NCBI RefSeq assembly: GCF_000711985.1
Contig: NZ_JONU01000014.1
Coordinates: 113,842-177,841 of the forward strand
Length of the DNA: 64,000 bases
Origin: Rheinheimera texasensis DSM 17496
Lineage (GTDB): Bacteria > Pseudomonadota > Gammaproteobacteria > Enterobacterales > Alteromonadaceae
Direction of reading: 5' to 3'
The translations under genes were made by a program, and so were the position numbers. This document shows positions 1 through 10,073 of the stretch, piece after piece (within the stretch, counting starts at the first letter, position 1; each line of letters opens with the position of its first letter). The notes beneath the pieces were generated by a model. The model was given only the letters and a program-made list of their open reading frames with translations. It ran no database searches and had not been told where the DNA came from.

Positions 1-1784
1 CCAAGGAAGCTGGTGACCACGGCTGCCAGCGCAGTGCCGATGGCGCCAATGGCTAAACCAATGGCAGCAAAAATACCGGCAAATTTCGCCACATCAAAAG
101 GTGCGGCTGGTTTGGCCGGGGCAGGTGCTGCAGCGCTTTTCGCCGCATCACCAACGCCAGCTGCGCTCTGTGCTTCAATTTCTTTATCTTTGGCGGCGGC
201 AAACTTCTGAATTTGCTCAGAAATCATCCGACCAATCCGCTGATACGGCGTAAAAAACGCTTCGCGGATACTGATTGGGTTGCTGACAATTTGGGTGACT
301 GTCGCATCCCAGTCGACACCGGCACGGTCATAAAATACGCCGTTGCGGCCGACCATCAGATTACCGGCATCACCGGCCGTCATGGCGGCGACGACCGATT
401 TTTTCTCACCGTTGCTGCGCACACAATCCAGATATAACAGATACATGCCGCTTAAACCGGCCAGTTTGGCGTGCTTGCCGGCGTCATTGACGTTCAGGCA
501 TAAATCGCAGCTGCGCCCGTCGATGTAAAGCCGGCCATTTTGGAAAATCGCTGGTTTTTCTAAGCTGTAGAAGCTTTCAAAACTGACAAAGTTGCGCAGT
601 AAATCGCGCAGGCTCAGCTGATAACGCACCAGCTTGTCGACGTCGAGGACAGATTCCGCTTCGGCTTGCTGCGCCAAATCGGCGTCAATTAAGGCGATGG
701 CAGCCGCGACTGTCTCGCTGTGCAGACAGGCGCTCAGCACCTCCGGCGCGAGGTTCGCGACCACTGTGGCCGGCTGCGCCGCTTTCCAGTCGGCATAAGG
801 TTGTAAGGTGTTGCTCAGCAACTGCCAGTCGGCGCTGCTGATAGTGTCGACATTGCCCCACAGGTTGCCGGCCAGCGACGCCAGACAAGCCAGCGCATCG
901 GCCCATTGCGGATGCACACCCTGTGTCAGCGGCAACATGCCGCTGCTGTTGACGCTGGCGAGCGGCAAATGGCTGTCAGCGCTATTGCTGGCGTTTAAGA
1001 GCTGGCGTGACAGCGCGGCATAATCTTCGGCGCTGCCGTTCAGCGCCGCCGTGGCATTGGCGTCATAAGCGGCCAGCTGGCAGCGGATAAAATAGTCGGT
1101 CACTTTGGCGTGCAGGCTGCTGTGCAGCTGCCAGGCTTCGTCGGTCGCGTCCCCCAGCACTTTGCTGACGGCCTCACCTTGTTGTTGCCATTGGCAGAAT
1201 TCCTGGCCGGCAGCAACAAACTGGTCCAGTTGTTCACGGTTGATACCCGGCGCGCCGCTGCGGTCCGCGGTCTGTATGCCCAGCTCCAGCAGGGTGCTGA
1301 TCAATTGTTTCAGCGCGTCAGTACCGGCCAGTTCGACCGTGATCACGCCGTCACCATTGAGCTGATCAGCCGGGAAAATCAGCGCTAAATCGGCGGTATC
1401 AGCTGTGGATAACGCGGTTGCATCGGGTTTGCCGAGGTTTTGTAAAATTCGTTTGGCGGAGGCCAGCAGTTTTTGTCCGGCTTCGCTTTGCGTGCAAATG
1501 GCGCTTAATGGCAGCTCAGTGCCGGTTAACAGCACTTCCGGCCGCTGCAGCACCGACAAGGCCCAGGCTACTGCCGCTTTGACTTCATCAATCCGCACCC
1601 GGCCATCATGGTCGTCGTCTAAATAAGCCATCATGCGCGGGTCGAGCTCCAGCCCTTTGACAGGACAACTCAGCGCGGCCCACAGTTTTGGGTCCAGCGT
1701 TGGCAGCTGCTGCCAGTCTTCGATTTTGTCCAGCCGGACCTGATCAAAACCGCCGGAGCGGAAAAAACGCCATTGATGTGCCAT
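1..1784 (-). CDS. Large EF-hand-type protein of unknown function (3' end cut by window)
   Basis: A reading frame stays open without a stop from an ATG at 1784 (preceded by AAGGAAAG) to the left edge, about 594 codons, so the C-terminus is missing. Near residue 60 is a perfect calcium-binding EF-hand loop, DDDHDGRVRIDE, with acidic residues at loop positions 1, 3, 5 and Glu at 12. The visible end holds a charged stretch (AAAKDKEIEAQ), an Ala/Pro-rich linker and then a hydrophobic Gly/Ala-rich segment (IFAAIGLAIGAIGTALAAVV), probably a membrane helix. No signal peptide is apparent and I do not recognise the family. Calcium binding is inferred from the single loop. It is transcribed away from the next gene, with 276 bases between the two start codons. 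Confidence 0.75.
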   Translation of the reverse strand, partial: MAHQWRFFRSGGFDQVRLDKIEDWQQLPTLDPKLWAALSCPVKGLELDPRMMAYLDDDHDGRVRIDEVKAAVAWALSVLQRPEVLLTGTELPLSAICTQSEAGQKLLASAKRILQNLGKPDATALSTADTADLALIFPADQLNGDGVITVELAGTDALKQLISTLLELGIQTADRSGAPGINREQLDQFVAAGQEFCQWQQQGEAVSKVLGDATDEAWQLHSSLHAKVTDYFIRCQLAAYDANATAALNGSAEDYAALSRQLLNASNSADSHLPLASVNSSGMLPLTQGVHPQWADALACLASLAGNLWGNVDTISSADWQLLSNTLQPYADWKAAQPATVVANLAPEVLSACLHSETVAAAIALIDADLAQQAEAESVLDVDKLVRYQLSLRDLLRNFVSFESFYSLEKPAIFQNGRLYIDGRSCDLCLNVNDAGKHAKLAGLSGMYLLYLDCVRSNGEKKSVVAAMTAGDAGNLMVGRNGVFYDRAGVDWDATVTQIVSNPISIREAFFTPYQRIGRMISEQIQKFAAAKDKEIEAQSAAGVGDAAKSAAAPAPAKPAAPFDVAKFAGIFAAIGLAIGAIGTALAAVVTSFL

Positions 1785-2060
1785 GTAACTTTCCTTATGA
1801 AATGACGCGCCGAAGCCAAACCCAGGCGGCGCCGGAAGCAGAAACTTTAATATTTCATTGTTTACTCGGGGCTGCAACCGGAAGTGGCTGTTAAGGCAGT
1901 ACAAACCAGCGAAAAATGCGGACGCCTTGGTGTGAGTCAGTTTAAGGGCTGTTGGCGAACATGTTTATTTAAAGAAAATGCTAAGTAAATTAATGCATTC
2001 TGCAGATTATTGATTTGGTACTCTGATGCGAAGGCAATGGCACAACTGGTGGAAAAAAGT

Positions 2061-2975
2061 ATGGGTCGTGATCGGTATTTTTTGTATTTGTTTGTCTGCA
2101 GCTGCTTTGCTGTTGGCGTGAATGCGGCCACAGAGCCCGGTCTGGCGAGTGGCTGGCGCTATCTGCAGCAACACAGCATGTCGGAGTTGCAAAGCCAGCA
2201 GCAAGCGCTGCAACAGCGCTTTGCCCGGCTCAATGCTGCAGAAGCCGGGCAGCTGCTGGCACTGGAGTTAGCCTTGCAGTCGGCGGATCAGGCTGACTAC
2301 CAGGCGAACCTGCAACAAGTGCAGCAAGCCGTCGCAGCCTATCAGGCTTCGGTGCAGCAAATCGAAGCTGGTTGGGTTCGGGCAGACTGGCTTAATAACC
2401 GTTGGCTGCGGTTGCGGGCCGACGCAAAAACCGCTGCGGAACAGCAATTATTTATCCGGACTTTTCTTGAGCAATTTGAACCGGAACCAGACTTAGCCGC
2501 CAAACTACACAAAGCTTTTGCGGTGGCGTTGCAACCGGTCAAACAGCAAATATACCGGCAAAATCAACGCTGGTTACAACAACAATTGCAAGCAGCCGGT
2601 TGGTTTGATATTTCGAAAACCTCAGCGGACGCGTCGCAGGCGGCCTGGCTGATGGTGCAACATGCCGATTGGGACCCGCAATGGCAGCAGCAAGTGCTGC
2701 AGTTACTGCAACCCAAGGTAAAACAAGGCGAATTTCAGCCGCGTTATTTCGCGTATCTGGCCGACCGGGTCGCGATCAATACCGGGCAGCTACAGCTTTA
2801 TGGCACTCAGGGGGCTTGTGATAACCTGTCCGGGCAATGGCAACCATTTGCAGTGGCAAATGCGGCGCAACTGGATTTAAAACGGCAAGAGATGGAACTG
2901 GAACCAATCGGGCAATATCGGGCGAAATTTCGTTGTAAGACTACCAAGCCGAAGCCGCAGTCTCCTTCAAAGTAG
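2061..2975 (+). CDS. Secreted Gln-rich protein of unknown function
   Basis: This encodes 304 residues from the ATG at 2061, chosen because it directly starts a signal peptide: a short charged n-region (MGRDR), a hydrophobic core (YFLYLFVCSCFAVGV) and a likely cleavage after VNA. An in-frame upstream ATG at 2010 would bury the signal. The mature part is very rich in Gln, Ala and Leu, with predicted helical stretches such as QQALQQRFARL, and ends in a basic tail (TTKPKPQSPSK). Two Cys in the last third (in GACDN and FRCKT) could form a disulfide. No family was recognised. It is a monocistronic gene between a divergent EF-hand protein and the convergent uvrA. A periplasmic location is inferred from the signal. 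Confidence 0.7.
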   Translation: MGRDRYFLYLFVCSCFAVGVNAATEPGLASGWRYLQQHSMSELQSQQQALQQRFARLNAAEAGQLLALELALQSADQADYQANLQQVQQAVAAYQASVQQIEAGWVRADWLNNRWLRLRADAKTAAEQQLFIRTFLEQFEPEPDLAAKLHKAFAVALQPVKQQIYRQNQRWLQQQLQAAGWFDISKTSADASQAAWLMVQHADWDPQWQQQVLQLLQPKVKQGEFQPRYFAYLADRVAINTGQLQLYGTQGACDNLSGQWQPFAVANAAQLDLKRQEMELEPIGQYRAKFRCKTTKPKPQSPSK

Positions 2976-3079
2976 AAAGTAATTGCACAAAGGGGGGCGC
3001 GGCAAGGTGCGCGGATGTTGTTGCTCATCTCTGGCAACAGAGCCACAGCAGTGAGCGCCTCGTTCAATCCACCCGATGA

Positions 3080-3107
3080 TATGGCGGCTGTCGTGCCAGC
3101 CGCCATA
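3080..3107. terminator. Hairpin between convergent genes, likely uvrA terminator
   Basis: An 11-bp perfect inverted repeat (TATGGCGGCTG / CAGCCGCCATA) with a 6-base loop lies just past the uvrA stop codon. It has no clear U-tract on either strand, so factor-independent termination is not certain. It could equally stabilise the 3' end of the mRNA. Confidence 0.5.
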
Positions 3108-3116
3108 CTCTGCTGA

Positions 3117-5948
3117 TTATCCCCGCGCCAGCAACGGTTTCAGATACTGCCCGGTATAAGATTTCTCACAAGCCGCCACTTGTTCCGGCGTGCCGGCGAT
3201 GAGGATTTCGCCGCCACCGCTGCCGCCTTCCGGGCCTAAGTCGACGATCCAGTCGGCGGTTTTAATCACATCTAAGTTGTGTTCAATCACCACCACGGTA
3301 TTGCCGGCATCGCGCAGCGTGTGCAGCACGTTCAGCAGTTGTTGAATATCGTAGAAGTGCAGACCTGTGGTCGGCTCGTCGAGGATATACAGGGTTTTAC
3401 CGGTGTCGCGTTTACTCAGTTCGCGCGCCAGTTTAACGCGCTGCGCTTCGCCGCCCGACAGCGTAGTGGCCGACTGGCCGAGCGTGATATAGGTCAGGCC
3501 CACATCCATCAGAGTTTGTAATTTGCGTGAAATCGCCGGGATGCTGTCGAAGAAAGCCCGCGCATCTTCTACCGTCATTTCCAGTACTTCGTGGATGTTT
3601 TTGCCTTTGTATTTCACTTCCAGCGTTTCGCGGTTGTAGCGTTTGCCTTTACAAACATCACAAGGTACGTACACGTCGGGCAGGAAATGCATTTCTACCT
3701 TTAATACGCCGTCGCCCTGACAAGCTTCACAGCGCCCGCCTTTGACGTTAAAGCTGAAGCGGCCCACCTGATAACCGCGGGAACGTGCTTCCTGAGTGCC
3801 GGCGAATAAATCCCGTACTGCGGTGAAAATGCCGGTATAAGTGGCCGGGTTCGAGCGCGGGGTGCGGCCGATTGGGCTCTGGTCGATGTCGACGCATTTA
3901 TCAAAATGCTCCAGGCCTTCGATAGCGCGGTGCGGCGCCGGGTCGTCGCCCTCGCCTTTGTTCAGCACTTTGTGTGCGACGCGGAATAATGTGTCGTTGA
4001 TCAGCGTCGATTTGCCTGAGCCGGACACGCCGGTGATACAGGTCAGCACGCCAAAAGGAATGGTTAAATCGACGTTCTTCAGGTTATTGCCGGTGGCGCC
4101 CAATACTTTGAGTTCTTTGCCTTTTTTACCTTTGTGTCGCGTCTCTGGCACCGCGATTTTACGGGTGCCGGATAAATACTGGCCGGTCAGTGAATCTGGC
4201 GCCGCTTCGATATCGGCCAGCGTGCCCTGCGCGACTATATTGCCGCCATGCACGCCGGCGCCCGGACCTATGTCGATGATATGGTCGGCGAGGCGCACTG
4301 CGTCTTCGTCGTGCTCGACCACAATCACGGTATTGCCCAAATCACGCAGGTGCGTCAGGGTGCCCAATAAGCGGTCGTTGTCTCGCTGGTGTAAACCAAT
4401 CGATGGCTCGTCCAATACATACATCACGCCGACCAAACCGGCGCCGATTTGGCTCGCCAGGCGAATCCGCTGCGCTTCGCCGCCGGATAAGGTCTCGGCG
4501 CTGCGCGACAGATTGAGATAATTCAGGCCAACGTTAACCAGAAACATCAGCCGGTCCTGAATTTCTTTAAGTACTTTTTCGGCGATTTTGGCTTTTTGCC
4601 CGGTCAGCGTCAGCTCAGTAAAAAAGCGGTGGCAGTCGCCAATCGACAGCTCGACGATTTTCGGTAAATTGGTTTTGCCGATAAACACATGACGTGCTTC
4701 TTCACGCAAGCGCGAACCGTCACAGACCGGGCAAGTGGTGGTGGCGAGATATTTCGCCAGCTCTTCGCGTACCGCATTGGATTCAGTTTCGTGATAACGC
4801 CGCTCCATATTCGGCAAAATGCCTTCAAACGGATGTTTGCGCAGCACGATGTCGCCACGGTCATTTAAGTATTTAAATTCAATCTCTTTGCGCCCGCTGC
4901 CGCTTAAAATCGCTTGTTGCTGCTCGGGTTTCAGGCTCTGAAACGGCGCGTCGACATCAAAACCATAATGCTCGGCTAAGGATTTCAGCATCTGGAAATA
5001 ATAGAAATTGCGTTTATCCCAGCCGCGAATCGCGCCGCCGGCCAGGCTTAAGCTGGCATCGACAATCACTTTATTGGCGTCGAAATATTGTTTCACACCA
5101 AGGCCGTCACAGGCGGTACAGGCACCGGCCGGGTTGTTAAAGGAAAATAACCGCGGCTCCAGCTCGGCCATCGAATAACCGCAGGTTGGGCAGGCGAAAT
5201 TGGCGGAGAAAATCAGTTCTTCAGCCGACGGGTCGTCCATTGACGCCACTTTGGCAATACCGCCGGATAATTCCAGCGCAGTTTCAAAACTTTCGGCCAG
5301 CCGCTGTTTGATGTCGTCGCGCACTTTGATCCGGTCAATCACCACTTCGATGGTGTGTTTTTTGTGCAGGTCGAGCTTTGGCGGATCAGACAAATCGCAG
5401 ACTTCGCCATTAATGCGGGCGCGGATATAACCTTGTGCCGCCAGGTTTTCCAGCGTTTTGACGTGTTCCCCTTTGCGATCTTGCACCACAGGCGCCAGTA
5501 CCATTAATTTGCTGCCTTCCGGAAATGACACCACTTTGTCGACCATTTCGCTGATGGTTTGCGCCGCCAGCGGCAGGTTGTGCGTCGGGCAGCGCGGTTC
5601 CCCAACGCGGGCGAATAACAGTCGCAAATAGTCGTAAATTTCGGTGATAGTACCGACGGTAGAACGCGGATTGTGTGACGTGGATTTTTGTTCAATTGAA
5701 ATCGCCGGCGACAGGCCTTCGATATGGTCCACGTCCGGCTTTTCCATCAGGCTGAGGAACTGGCGGGCGTAGGCTGACAAAGATTCGACATAACGGCGCT
5801 GGCCTTCGGCGTACAGCGTATCAAAGGCCAAAGAGGATTTGCCGGAGCCAGACAAACCGGTGATCACAATCAGTTTATCGCGCGGGATTTCCAGCGAGAT
5901 ATTCTTCAGGTTGTGAGTACGGGCGCCGCGGATATCGATTTTATTCAT
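3117..5948 (-). CDS. uvrA: UvrABC excinuclease subunit A
   Basis: UvrA is the damage-recognition ATPase of nucleotide excision repair; it dimerises and loads UvrB. The 943-residue length is normal. The two ABC cassettes are visible: Walker [10 protein letters not shown] near residue 35 and GVSGSGKST in the second half, with signature motifs [12 protein letters not shown] and [12 protein letters not shown] and Walker [11 protein letters not shown] and [10 protein letters not shown]. Zinc-finger Cys pairs CPTCGY/CTACDG and [14 protein letters not shown] are present. The ATG at 5948 is preferred over the in-frame GTG one codon earlier, because an AGAG element sits at good spacing. A LexA box lies 91 bases upstream of this ATG, so SOS induction is expected. 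The gene shares its upstream region with a divergent diguanylate cyclase. Confidence 0.98.
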   Translation of the reverse strand: MNKIDIRGARTHNLKNISLEIPRDKLIVITGLSGSGKSSLAFDTLYAEGQRRYVESLSAYARQFLSLMEKPDVDHIEGLSPAISIEQKSTSHNPRSTVGTITEIYDYLRLLFARVGEPRCPTHNLPLAAQTISEMVDKVVSFPEGSKLMVLAPVVQDRKGEHVKTLENLAAQGYIRARINGEVCDLSDPPKLDLHKKHTIEVVIDRIKVRDDIKQRLAESFETALELSGGIAKVASMDDPSAEELIFSANFACPTCGYSMAELEPRLFSFNNPAGACTACDGLGVKQYFDANKVIVDASLSLAGGAIRGWDKRNFYYFQMLKSLAEHYGFDVDAPFQSLKPEQQQAILSGSGRKEIEFKYLNDRGDIVLRKHPFEGILPNMERRYHETESNAVREELAKYLATTTCPVCDGSRLREEARHVFIGKTNLPKIVELSIGDCHRFFTELTLTGQKAKIAEKVLKEIQDRLMFLVNVGLNYLNLSRSAETLSGGEAQRIRLASQIGAGLVGVMYVLDEPSIGLHQRDNDRLLGTLTHLRDLGNTVIVVEHDEDAVRLADHIIDIGPGAGVHGGNIVAQGTLADIEAAPDSLTGQYLSGTRKIAVPETRHKGKKGKELKVLGATGNNLKNVDLTIPFGVLTCITGVSGSGKSTLINDTLFRVAHKVLNKGEGDDPAPHRAIEGLEHFDKCVDIDQSPIGRTPRSNPATYTGIFTAVRDLFAGTQEARSRGYQVGRFSFNVKGGRCEACQGDGVLKVEMHFLPDVYVPCDVCKGKRYNRETLEVKYKGKNIHEVLEMTVEDARAFFDSIPAISRKLQTLMDVGLTYITLGQSATTLSGGEAQRVKLARELSKRDTGKTLYILDEPTTGLHFYDIQQLLNVLHTLRDAGNTVVVIEHNLDVIKTADWIVDLGPEGGSGGGEILIAGTPEQVAACEKSYTGQYLKPLLARG

Positions 5949-6038
5949 CACAGTCTCTGTTTATGGCCTTGGGATCGGGCGGAAGCTATATGGCTAAGGA
6001 TGCTGCCCGGATCAATGCTGCAGAAGGATAAGCAGGAA

Positions 6039-6054
6039 CTGTATATAAATACAG
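6039..6054. promoter_or_regulatory. LexA (SOS) box upstream of uvrA
   Basis: The 16-mer CTGTATATAAATACAG matches the LexA consensus CTG-N10-CAG with the favoured AT-alternating core. It lies 91 bases before the uvrA ATG, as expected for an SOS-controlled uvrA. It could also affect the divergent cyclase gene. Confidence 0.9.
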
Positions 6055-6170
6055 ATGTTTTCGCAAGTCTCAGGCCGGTGAAAAACCAGCCTGAGCCAAT
6101 GGTCGAATCGGTTTGCAATTGTTGCAGGCAAAGCCTAAGGTGAATTGTTAACGCTTTTTCTGCAGGCAGT

Positions 6171-7307
6171 ATGACCACCGAACAAATTTACACTTTAGCG
6201 ATGATGCAACTGGCGTTGGTGATTCTAATCGCCAGTACCCGGGTTGCACCTCCGCAGTCGGGAGTGCGTAGCTTACGGTTGTTTCAACTGGCGATGGCTT
6301 GTGATGCATTAAGTTGGTTTTTTTATCTGTGGCCAATTCATCCGATCTTGTTGTTCTGTTCCAGTCTGGCTGCTGCGACCAACTTCTGGTTGATTCTGGC
6401 ATTTGCATTGGCGCGTTGTGATTTGAAAGTGCATTGGTCGCTGTTGTGGCCCATGGTCGTATTGCAGGCTGGTATTTACACCCAGTTAAATCTGAACGGC
6501 ATGGGGTATGCGTCATTGCATTTTATGACTCTGGTCACTGCCTGTGTGACTTTTCCCGTCGCCTGGTTGTTCTGGTTTAAAAAACCAAACCGCACAGTAT
6601 CTGACCAAGGTTTTGCCCTGGTCATGCTGAGTTGGTTTTTGATTTGTGTCTTACGCACTGTCACCCTAGAAATCCACGAAGACTGGATTTTATCCGGTTA
6701 TCTGGTGTCGCAGGTTTTATGGCCCGGCATCATGGCGGCATATGGTTTGTTTGTGATCACTGGTTATCTTGAAGAAACGCAACAACGGTTGCGGGCTGAG
6801 GCAGTGCAGGACCCGTTGACCGGGCAGCTCAACCGGCGGGGTCTGAATGAGGCGGTGGCAGGTTGTCTGAATTACCTGCAACGCAATCAGCAGCCGGCGG
6901 CATTACTGATGATAGATCTGGACCACTTTAAGCGCGTCAACGACCAATTTGGTCACGAAGGTGGTGATCTGGTGTTAGTACAAACCGCCAAAGCCATCAA
7001 AGCCATGCTGCGGCAAAGTGATGTGCTGGCGCGTTTTGGCGGCGAAGAGTTTTTGATTTTTCTGCCGTCAGCTAATCGTGACATGGCCCAGCGCACTGCT
7101 GAACGTTTATTGGAAGGCGTCCGTCAGCTGCAATGGCCGGCGTCGATGCCGGAAGATTATCAGCTGACTATCAGCATTGGAGTGAGTGTATTTGGCCCGG
7201 ATTATGACTTTGCCCGCACGCTGCGACTCGCAGATCAGGCGTTGTATCGTGCCAAGCAAAATGGCCGCGATCGCATCGAATTCGCCGGGATAGCTGCCGA
7301 CTATTAA
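6171..7307 (+). CDS. Membrane-bound diguanylate cyclase (GGDEF)
   Basis: This 378-residue protein should make cyclic di-GMP from two GTP. The first ~200 residues form about six hydrophobic segments, suggesting an integral-membrane sensor of unrecognised type. A GGDEF domain follows, starting near the DPLTGQLNRRGL motif. The active-site loop is GGEEF (about residues 290-294), a catalytically competent variant. Five residues upstream is RQSD, the RxxD inhibitory site, so product inhibition is likely. The metal-binding DLDHFKRVND segment and the C-terminal ALYRAKQNGRDR motif are intact. There is no EAL domain. It lies between divergent uvrA and a downstream MFS gene with an 85-base gap. Confidence 0.93.
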   Translation: MTTEQIYTLAMMQLALVILIASTRVAPPQSGVRSLRLFQLAMACDALSWFFYLWPIHPILLFCSSLAAATNFWLILAFALARCDLKVHWSLLWPMVVLQAGIYTQLNLNGMGYASLHFMTLVTACVTFPVAWLFWFKKPNRTVSDQGFALVMLSWFLICVLRTVTLEIHEDWILSGYLVSQVLWPGIMAAYGLFVITGYLEETQQRLRAEAVQDPLTGQLNRRGLNEAVAGCLNYLQRNQQPAALLMIDLDHFKRVNDQFGHEGGDLVLVQTAKAIKAMLRQSDVLARFGGEEFLIFLPSANRDMAQRTAERLLEGVRQLQWPASMPEDYQLTISIGVSVFGPDYDFARTLRLADQALYRAKQNGRDRIEFAGIAADY

Positions 7308-7392
7308 AGGCCTGTGGTACAATCCGCCACTCTTTTGCTGCCCGCCTTTTCTGCTGCGGGTACTGCCTGAATCGACTTGAGATCCATCAGAT

Positions 7393-8751
7393 ATGCAACA
7401 TTTAACCGCACTGGAACGGCGGGCCGCGATTTCGCTGGCGCTGGTTTTTGCGTTCCGTATGCTGGGCCTGTTTATGCTGATCCCGGTTTTTGCCATCTAC
7501 GGCAAAGACTTAGTTGGTTTTTCCCCGGTCTGGATTGGGCTTGCCATTGGTGCTTACGGCCTGACCCAGGCGGTGTTACAAATCCCGATGGGCTGGTTGT
7601 CGGACCGGATTGGCCGCATGCCGGTGATGCTGCTGGGCTTGACCTTGTTTGCGGTGGGCTCTGTGGTCGCAGCGTTGGCAGAATCTGTCTATGGCGTGAC
7701 TTTGGGCCGTATTTTACAAGGCATGGGCGCCATTTCCGGCGCGGTGCTGGCCTTAGCGGCGGATGTAACCCGCGAAGAACAGCGCCCCAAAGTGATGGCA
7801 GTGATTGGCGCCACTATCGGTTTATCTTTCGCTGTGTCGATGATTGCCGGCCCGGCGCTGGCTGCCATCGGCGGCTTAAGTGCCATTTTCTGGTTTACCG
7901 CCGCGCTGGCGCTGGTCGGCATTGTCATAGTGCTGACGCTGGTACCAAAAACGCAGCAACAGGCTATCGATAGTGAAGCCCTGGCCCGGCCCGGTTTTAT
8001 CTGGCAATTATTCTGTCACCCGCAACTGCGGTTATTAAATCTGGGTGTGCTGGTGCTGCACCTGCTGCTGACCGCAATTTTTGTCGTGGTTCCGGCGCAA
8101 TTGCTGGCGGACGGCTTAGCAGCGCCACAGCACTGGCAAGTCTATCTGCCGGTGTTTGTCGCGGCTTTTGTGCTGATGGTGCCACTGATGATTGTTTCGA
8201 TGCGCCGCCAACAGGAAAAAGGCTATTTTTTATTCGCCATCGGCTTGCTGATTGTAAGTTTATTGTTAATGATAAATGGCGAGCTCTGGCCATTAGCCAT
8301 AGCGCTGCTGGTGTTTTTCACCGGATTTAACTATTTAGAGGCCAGTATGCCAGCGCTGGTGTCGCGTATTGCTCCCGCTGGACAAAAAGGCACTGCGATG
8401 GGCATTTATGCCAGTCTGCAGTTTTTTGGCGCCTTTTTAGGCGGGGTGTTGGGTGGCAGTATTTCTGGTCAGTTTGGCGCTGCCAGCTTGTTTGCCCTTG
8501 CCGGCGGAATTGGTTTAATATGGTTTTTTCTGGCTACGCGCATGCAAGTCCCGCAGCGGGCCCAACGCTTGTCTTATAAGGTTTCCGGCGTCGATGACGC
8601 TGCAGCCAAAACGCTGGTCCGCCAGCTCAGCAGCCTCGATGGCGTGCTGGAAGCGACAGTTGTCGTCAACGAACAACGCTGTTATTTAAAAGTCAGCTCC
8701 GCCGGTTTTGACCCGCAACAGGTTGAAGCTTTGCTGAGTCGTCACAGTTAA
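7393..8751 (+). CDS. yajR: YajR-type MFS transporter with C-terminal YAM domain
   Basis: A 452-residue, 12-helix major facilitator. The motif A region is clear ([13 protein letters not shown], about residues 66-78), as is the motif B-like [21 protein letters not shown]. After the last helix comes a ~60-residue soluble ferredoxin-like domain ([19 protein letters not shown] to the end), matching the YAM domain of E. coli YajR. The natural substrate of YajR is not settled; proton-driven drug or metabolite export is inferred. The gene ends 14 bases before the ssb start and probably shares its transcript; YajR-type MFS genes near uvrA/ssb are a familiar arrangement in gammaproteobacteria. Confidence 0.88.
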   Translation: MQHLTALERRAAISLALVFAFRMLGLFMLIPVFAIYGKDLVGFSPVWIGLAIGAYGLTQAVLQIPMGWLSDRIGRMPVMLLGLTLFAVGSVVAALAESVYGVTLGRILQGMGAISGAVLALAADVTREEQRPKVMAVIGATIGLSFAVSMIAGPALAAIGGLSAIFWFTAALALVGIVIVLTLVPKTQQQAIDSEALARPGFIWQLFCHPQLRLLNLGVLVLHLLLTAIFVVVPAQLLADGLAAPQHWQVYLPVFVAAFVLMVPLMIVSMRRQQEKGYFLFAIGLLIVSLLLMINGELWPLAIALLVFFTGFNYLEASMPALVSRIAPAGQKGTAMGIYASLQFFGAFLGGVLGGSISGQFGAASLFALAGGIGLIWFFLATRMQVPQRAQRLSYKVSGVDDAAAKTLVRQLSSLDGVLEATVVVNEQRCYLKVSSAGFDPQQVEALLSRHS

Positions 8752-8765
8752 TCAGGAGAATGCGC

Positions 8766-9446
8766 ATGGCGCGTGGAATTAATAAAGTCATTTTGATCGG
8801 TAACTTAGGTGCAGATCCTGAAGTTCGTTACATGCCAACCGGCGGTGCTGTGGCCAATATCACCATTGCGACTTCAGAATCCTGGACTGACAAACAGACC
8901 AATGAGAAAAAAGAACAGACCGAATGGCACCGTGTGGTGATCTATCAGCGTCTGGCCGAGATCGCCGGTGAATACCTGCGTAAAGGCAGCAAAGTCTATA
9001 TCGAAGGTCGTCTGCGCACACGTAAATGGCAGGATCAGCAAGGTGTAGAGCGTTACACCACTGAAATCATCGCTAACGAACTGCAGATGTTAGACGGCCG
9101 TGGCGAAGGCCAGGGCGCGCAAATGGGTGGCGCACCAGGCGCCGGTGCTGCCATGGGCGGTGCCGCTATGGGTGGTATGGCCGCGCCGGCACAAGCTTAT
9201 CAGGCGCCACAAAACCGCGCACCGCAAGCCGCGCCTGCTGCCCAGCAAAATTACAACCGAGCCCCGGCAGCGCAACAAGGCTTTAACCAGCCGGCACCAG
9301 CTGCGCCAGCCTACAATCAGGCTCCGGCTCAACCGGCCTACAATCAGCCACAGCAAGGTTTTAACCAGCCACAACAAGGCGGTTTTGGCCAACAACGCGG
9401 CCCGATGGAACCACCAATCGATTTCGATGATGATATTCCGTTCTGA
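8766..9446 (+). CDS. ssb: Single-stranded DNA-binding protein
   Basis: SSB coats single-stranded DNA in replication, repair and recombination and recruits partners through its acidic tail. The N-terminal OB fold ([19 protein letters not shown] to about residue 110) is typical. A Gly/Ala-rich then Gln/Asn/Pro-rich linker with several QPAYNQ/GFNQ repeats follows, and the protein ends in the partner-binding tip DFDDDIPF. Total length is 226 residues, longer than E. coli SSB because of the linker. The ATG at 8766 is chosen over 8760 because AGGAG (8754-8758) sits 7 bases before it. A strong terminator follows. Confidence 0.97.
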   Translation: MARGINKVILIGNLGADPEVRYMPTGGAVANITIATSESWTDKQTNEKKEQTEWHRVVIYQRLAEIAGEYLRKGSKVYIEGRLRTRKWQDQQGVERYTTEIIANELQMLDGRGEGQGAQMGGAPGAGAAMGGAAMGGMAAPAQAYQAPQNRAPQAAPAAQQNYNRAPAAQQGFNQPAPAAPAYNQAPAQPAYNQPQQGFNQPQQGGFGQQRGPMEPPIDFDDDIPF

Positions 9447-9477
9447 GCGCAGATTTAGCGTTTGAAGATTTTTAGTT

Positions 9478-9505
9478 AAAAAGCCCCGTATGTTCGGGGC
9501 TTTTT
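9478..9505. terminator. Rho-independent terminator after ssb
   Basis: A perfect 11-bp stem (AAAAAGCCCCG / CGGGGCTTTTT) with loop TATGTT ends in a T-run. The A-run on the opposite side makes it usable in both directions, so it can also end the convergent arsR transcript. Confidence 0.9.
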
Positions 9506-9577
9506 ATTTGATCGTGCAAAACTCAGATCAGGTTACGCTACCCGGCGTTCACGTCCCTGGTGAACAGACCGCGACGA

Positions 9578-9928
9578 TTATTCATCGCAGCACCGGGCTG
9601 TTTCGTTCAGTTCCGCCACCTTTGTTGGCGGGACCCCGAGGCAACATTCTGAGTAGAGGAAACCAAGCAAGGCTTCTACGGTGCCGAACTGTAAAACACA
9701 ATAAAGAGTCCGGCCTTCGCGTCGTTGTTCCATCAGACCGACTTTGCTCATCCGGCTCAGATGGTGCGATAAGGTCGAATTCGGAATGTCCAACGCCTGT
9801 TGGATATCGCCGACCGCAACACCCTGTCGACCTGCTCTGACTAAGACTCTGAAAATCCCCAATCGGGTTGGATGCCCCAGTTCAGCTAACTGCGCGGCGG
9901 CTTCGTGTAATTGTGTACTGGTATCCAT
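9578..9928 (-). CDS. arsR: ArsR/SmtB-family repressor, possibly methylarsenite-responsive
   Basis: A 116-residue winged-helix repressor: helix-turn-helix around DIQQALDIPNSTLSHHLSRMSKVGL, wing EQRREGRTLYCVL. It lacks the CVC metal motif of classical plasmid ArsR. Instead it has Cys77 after the wing, Cys95-Cys96 in the last helix and Cys113-Cys114 at the tail. The 18-residue spacing Cys77-Cys95 equals that recalled for the methylarsenite-binding pair (Cys83/Cys101) of a Shewanella ArsR, while Cys95-Cys96 resembles the Acidithiobacillus ArsR arsenite site. It is divergent from an ArsP-type permease, with operator-like repeats between. Inducer identity is inferred. Confidence 0.88.
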   Translation of the reverse strand: MDTSTQLHEAAAQLAELGHPTRLGIFRVLVRAGRQGVAVGDIQQALDIPNSTLSHHLSRMSKVGLMEQRREGRTLYCVLQFGTVEALLGFLYSECCLGVPPTKVAELNETARCCDE

Positions 9929-9981
9929 AGCAAATCCCTGATCCTCAAAAGCATACCCCAGAGTTTACCTGTCTCCCCATT

Positions 9982-10005
9982 TTATTTCCATTATTATCGA
10001 AATAA
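9982..10005. promoter_or_regulatory. Inverted repeat between arsR and the permease
   Basis: TTATTTC (9982-9988) and GAAATAA (9999-10005) form a 7-bp inverted repeat in the divergent control region. Its position just upstream of the permease -35 and upstream of arsR suits a repressor site for both genes. Confidence 0.5.
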
Positions 10006-10008
10006 CGT

Positions 10009-10058
10009 TTGACATTTCCATGATCGCAGAAATATTATATTTCCACAATGTTGGAAAT
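10009..10058 (+). promoter_or_regulatory. Sigma-70 promoter and operator for the arsP-like operon
   Basis: TTGACA (10009-10014), an 18-base spacer and TATTAT (10033-10038) form a good promoter. An imperfect palindrome, ATTTCCACAATGTTGGAAAT (10039-10058), covers the expected start site, as for an ArsR-blocked promoter. Because the promoter spans 10020, the ATG there cannot be the permease start. Confidence 0.7.
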
Positions 10059-10073
10059 GTGGGCGGGGTGGTT

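Noticed and set aside
3841..4521. 226-residue plus-strand frame
   Set aside because: Antisense shadow of uvrA; no ribosome site or protein-like pattern.
10020..10073. Upstream ATG for the ArsP-like permease
   Set aside because: It lies between the -35 and -10 of the only good promoter, so it would not be in the mRNA; ATG 10074 used.
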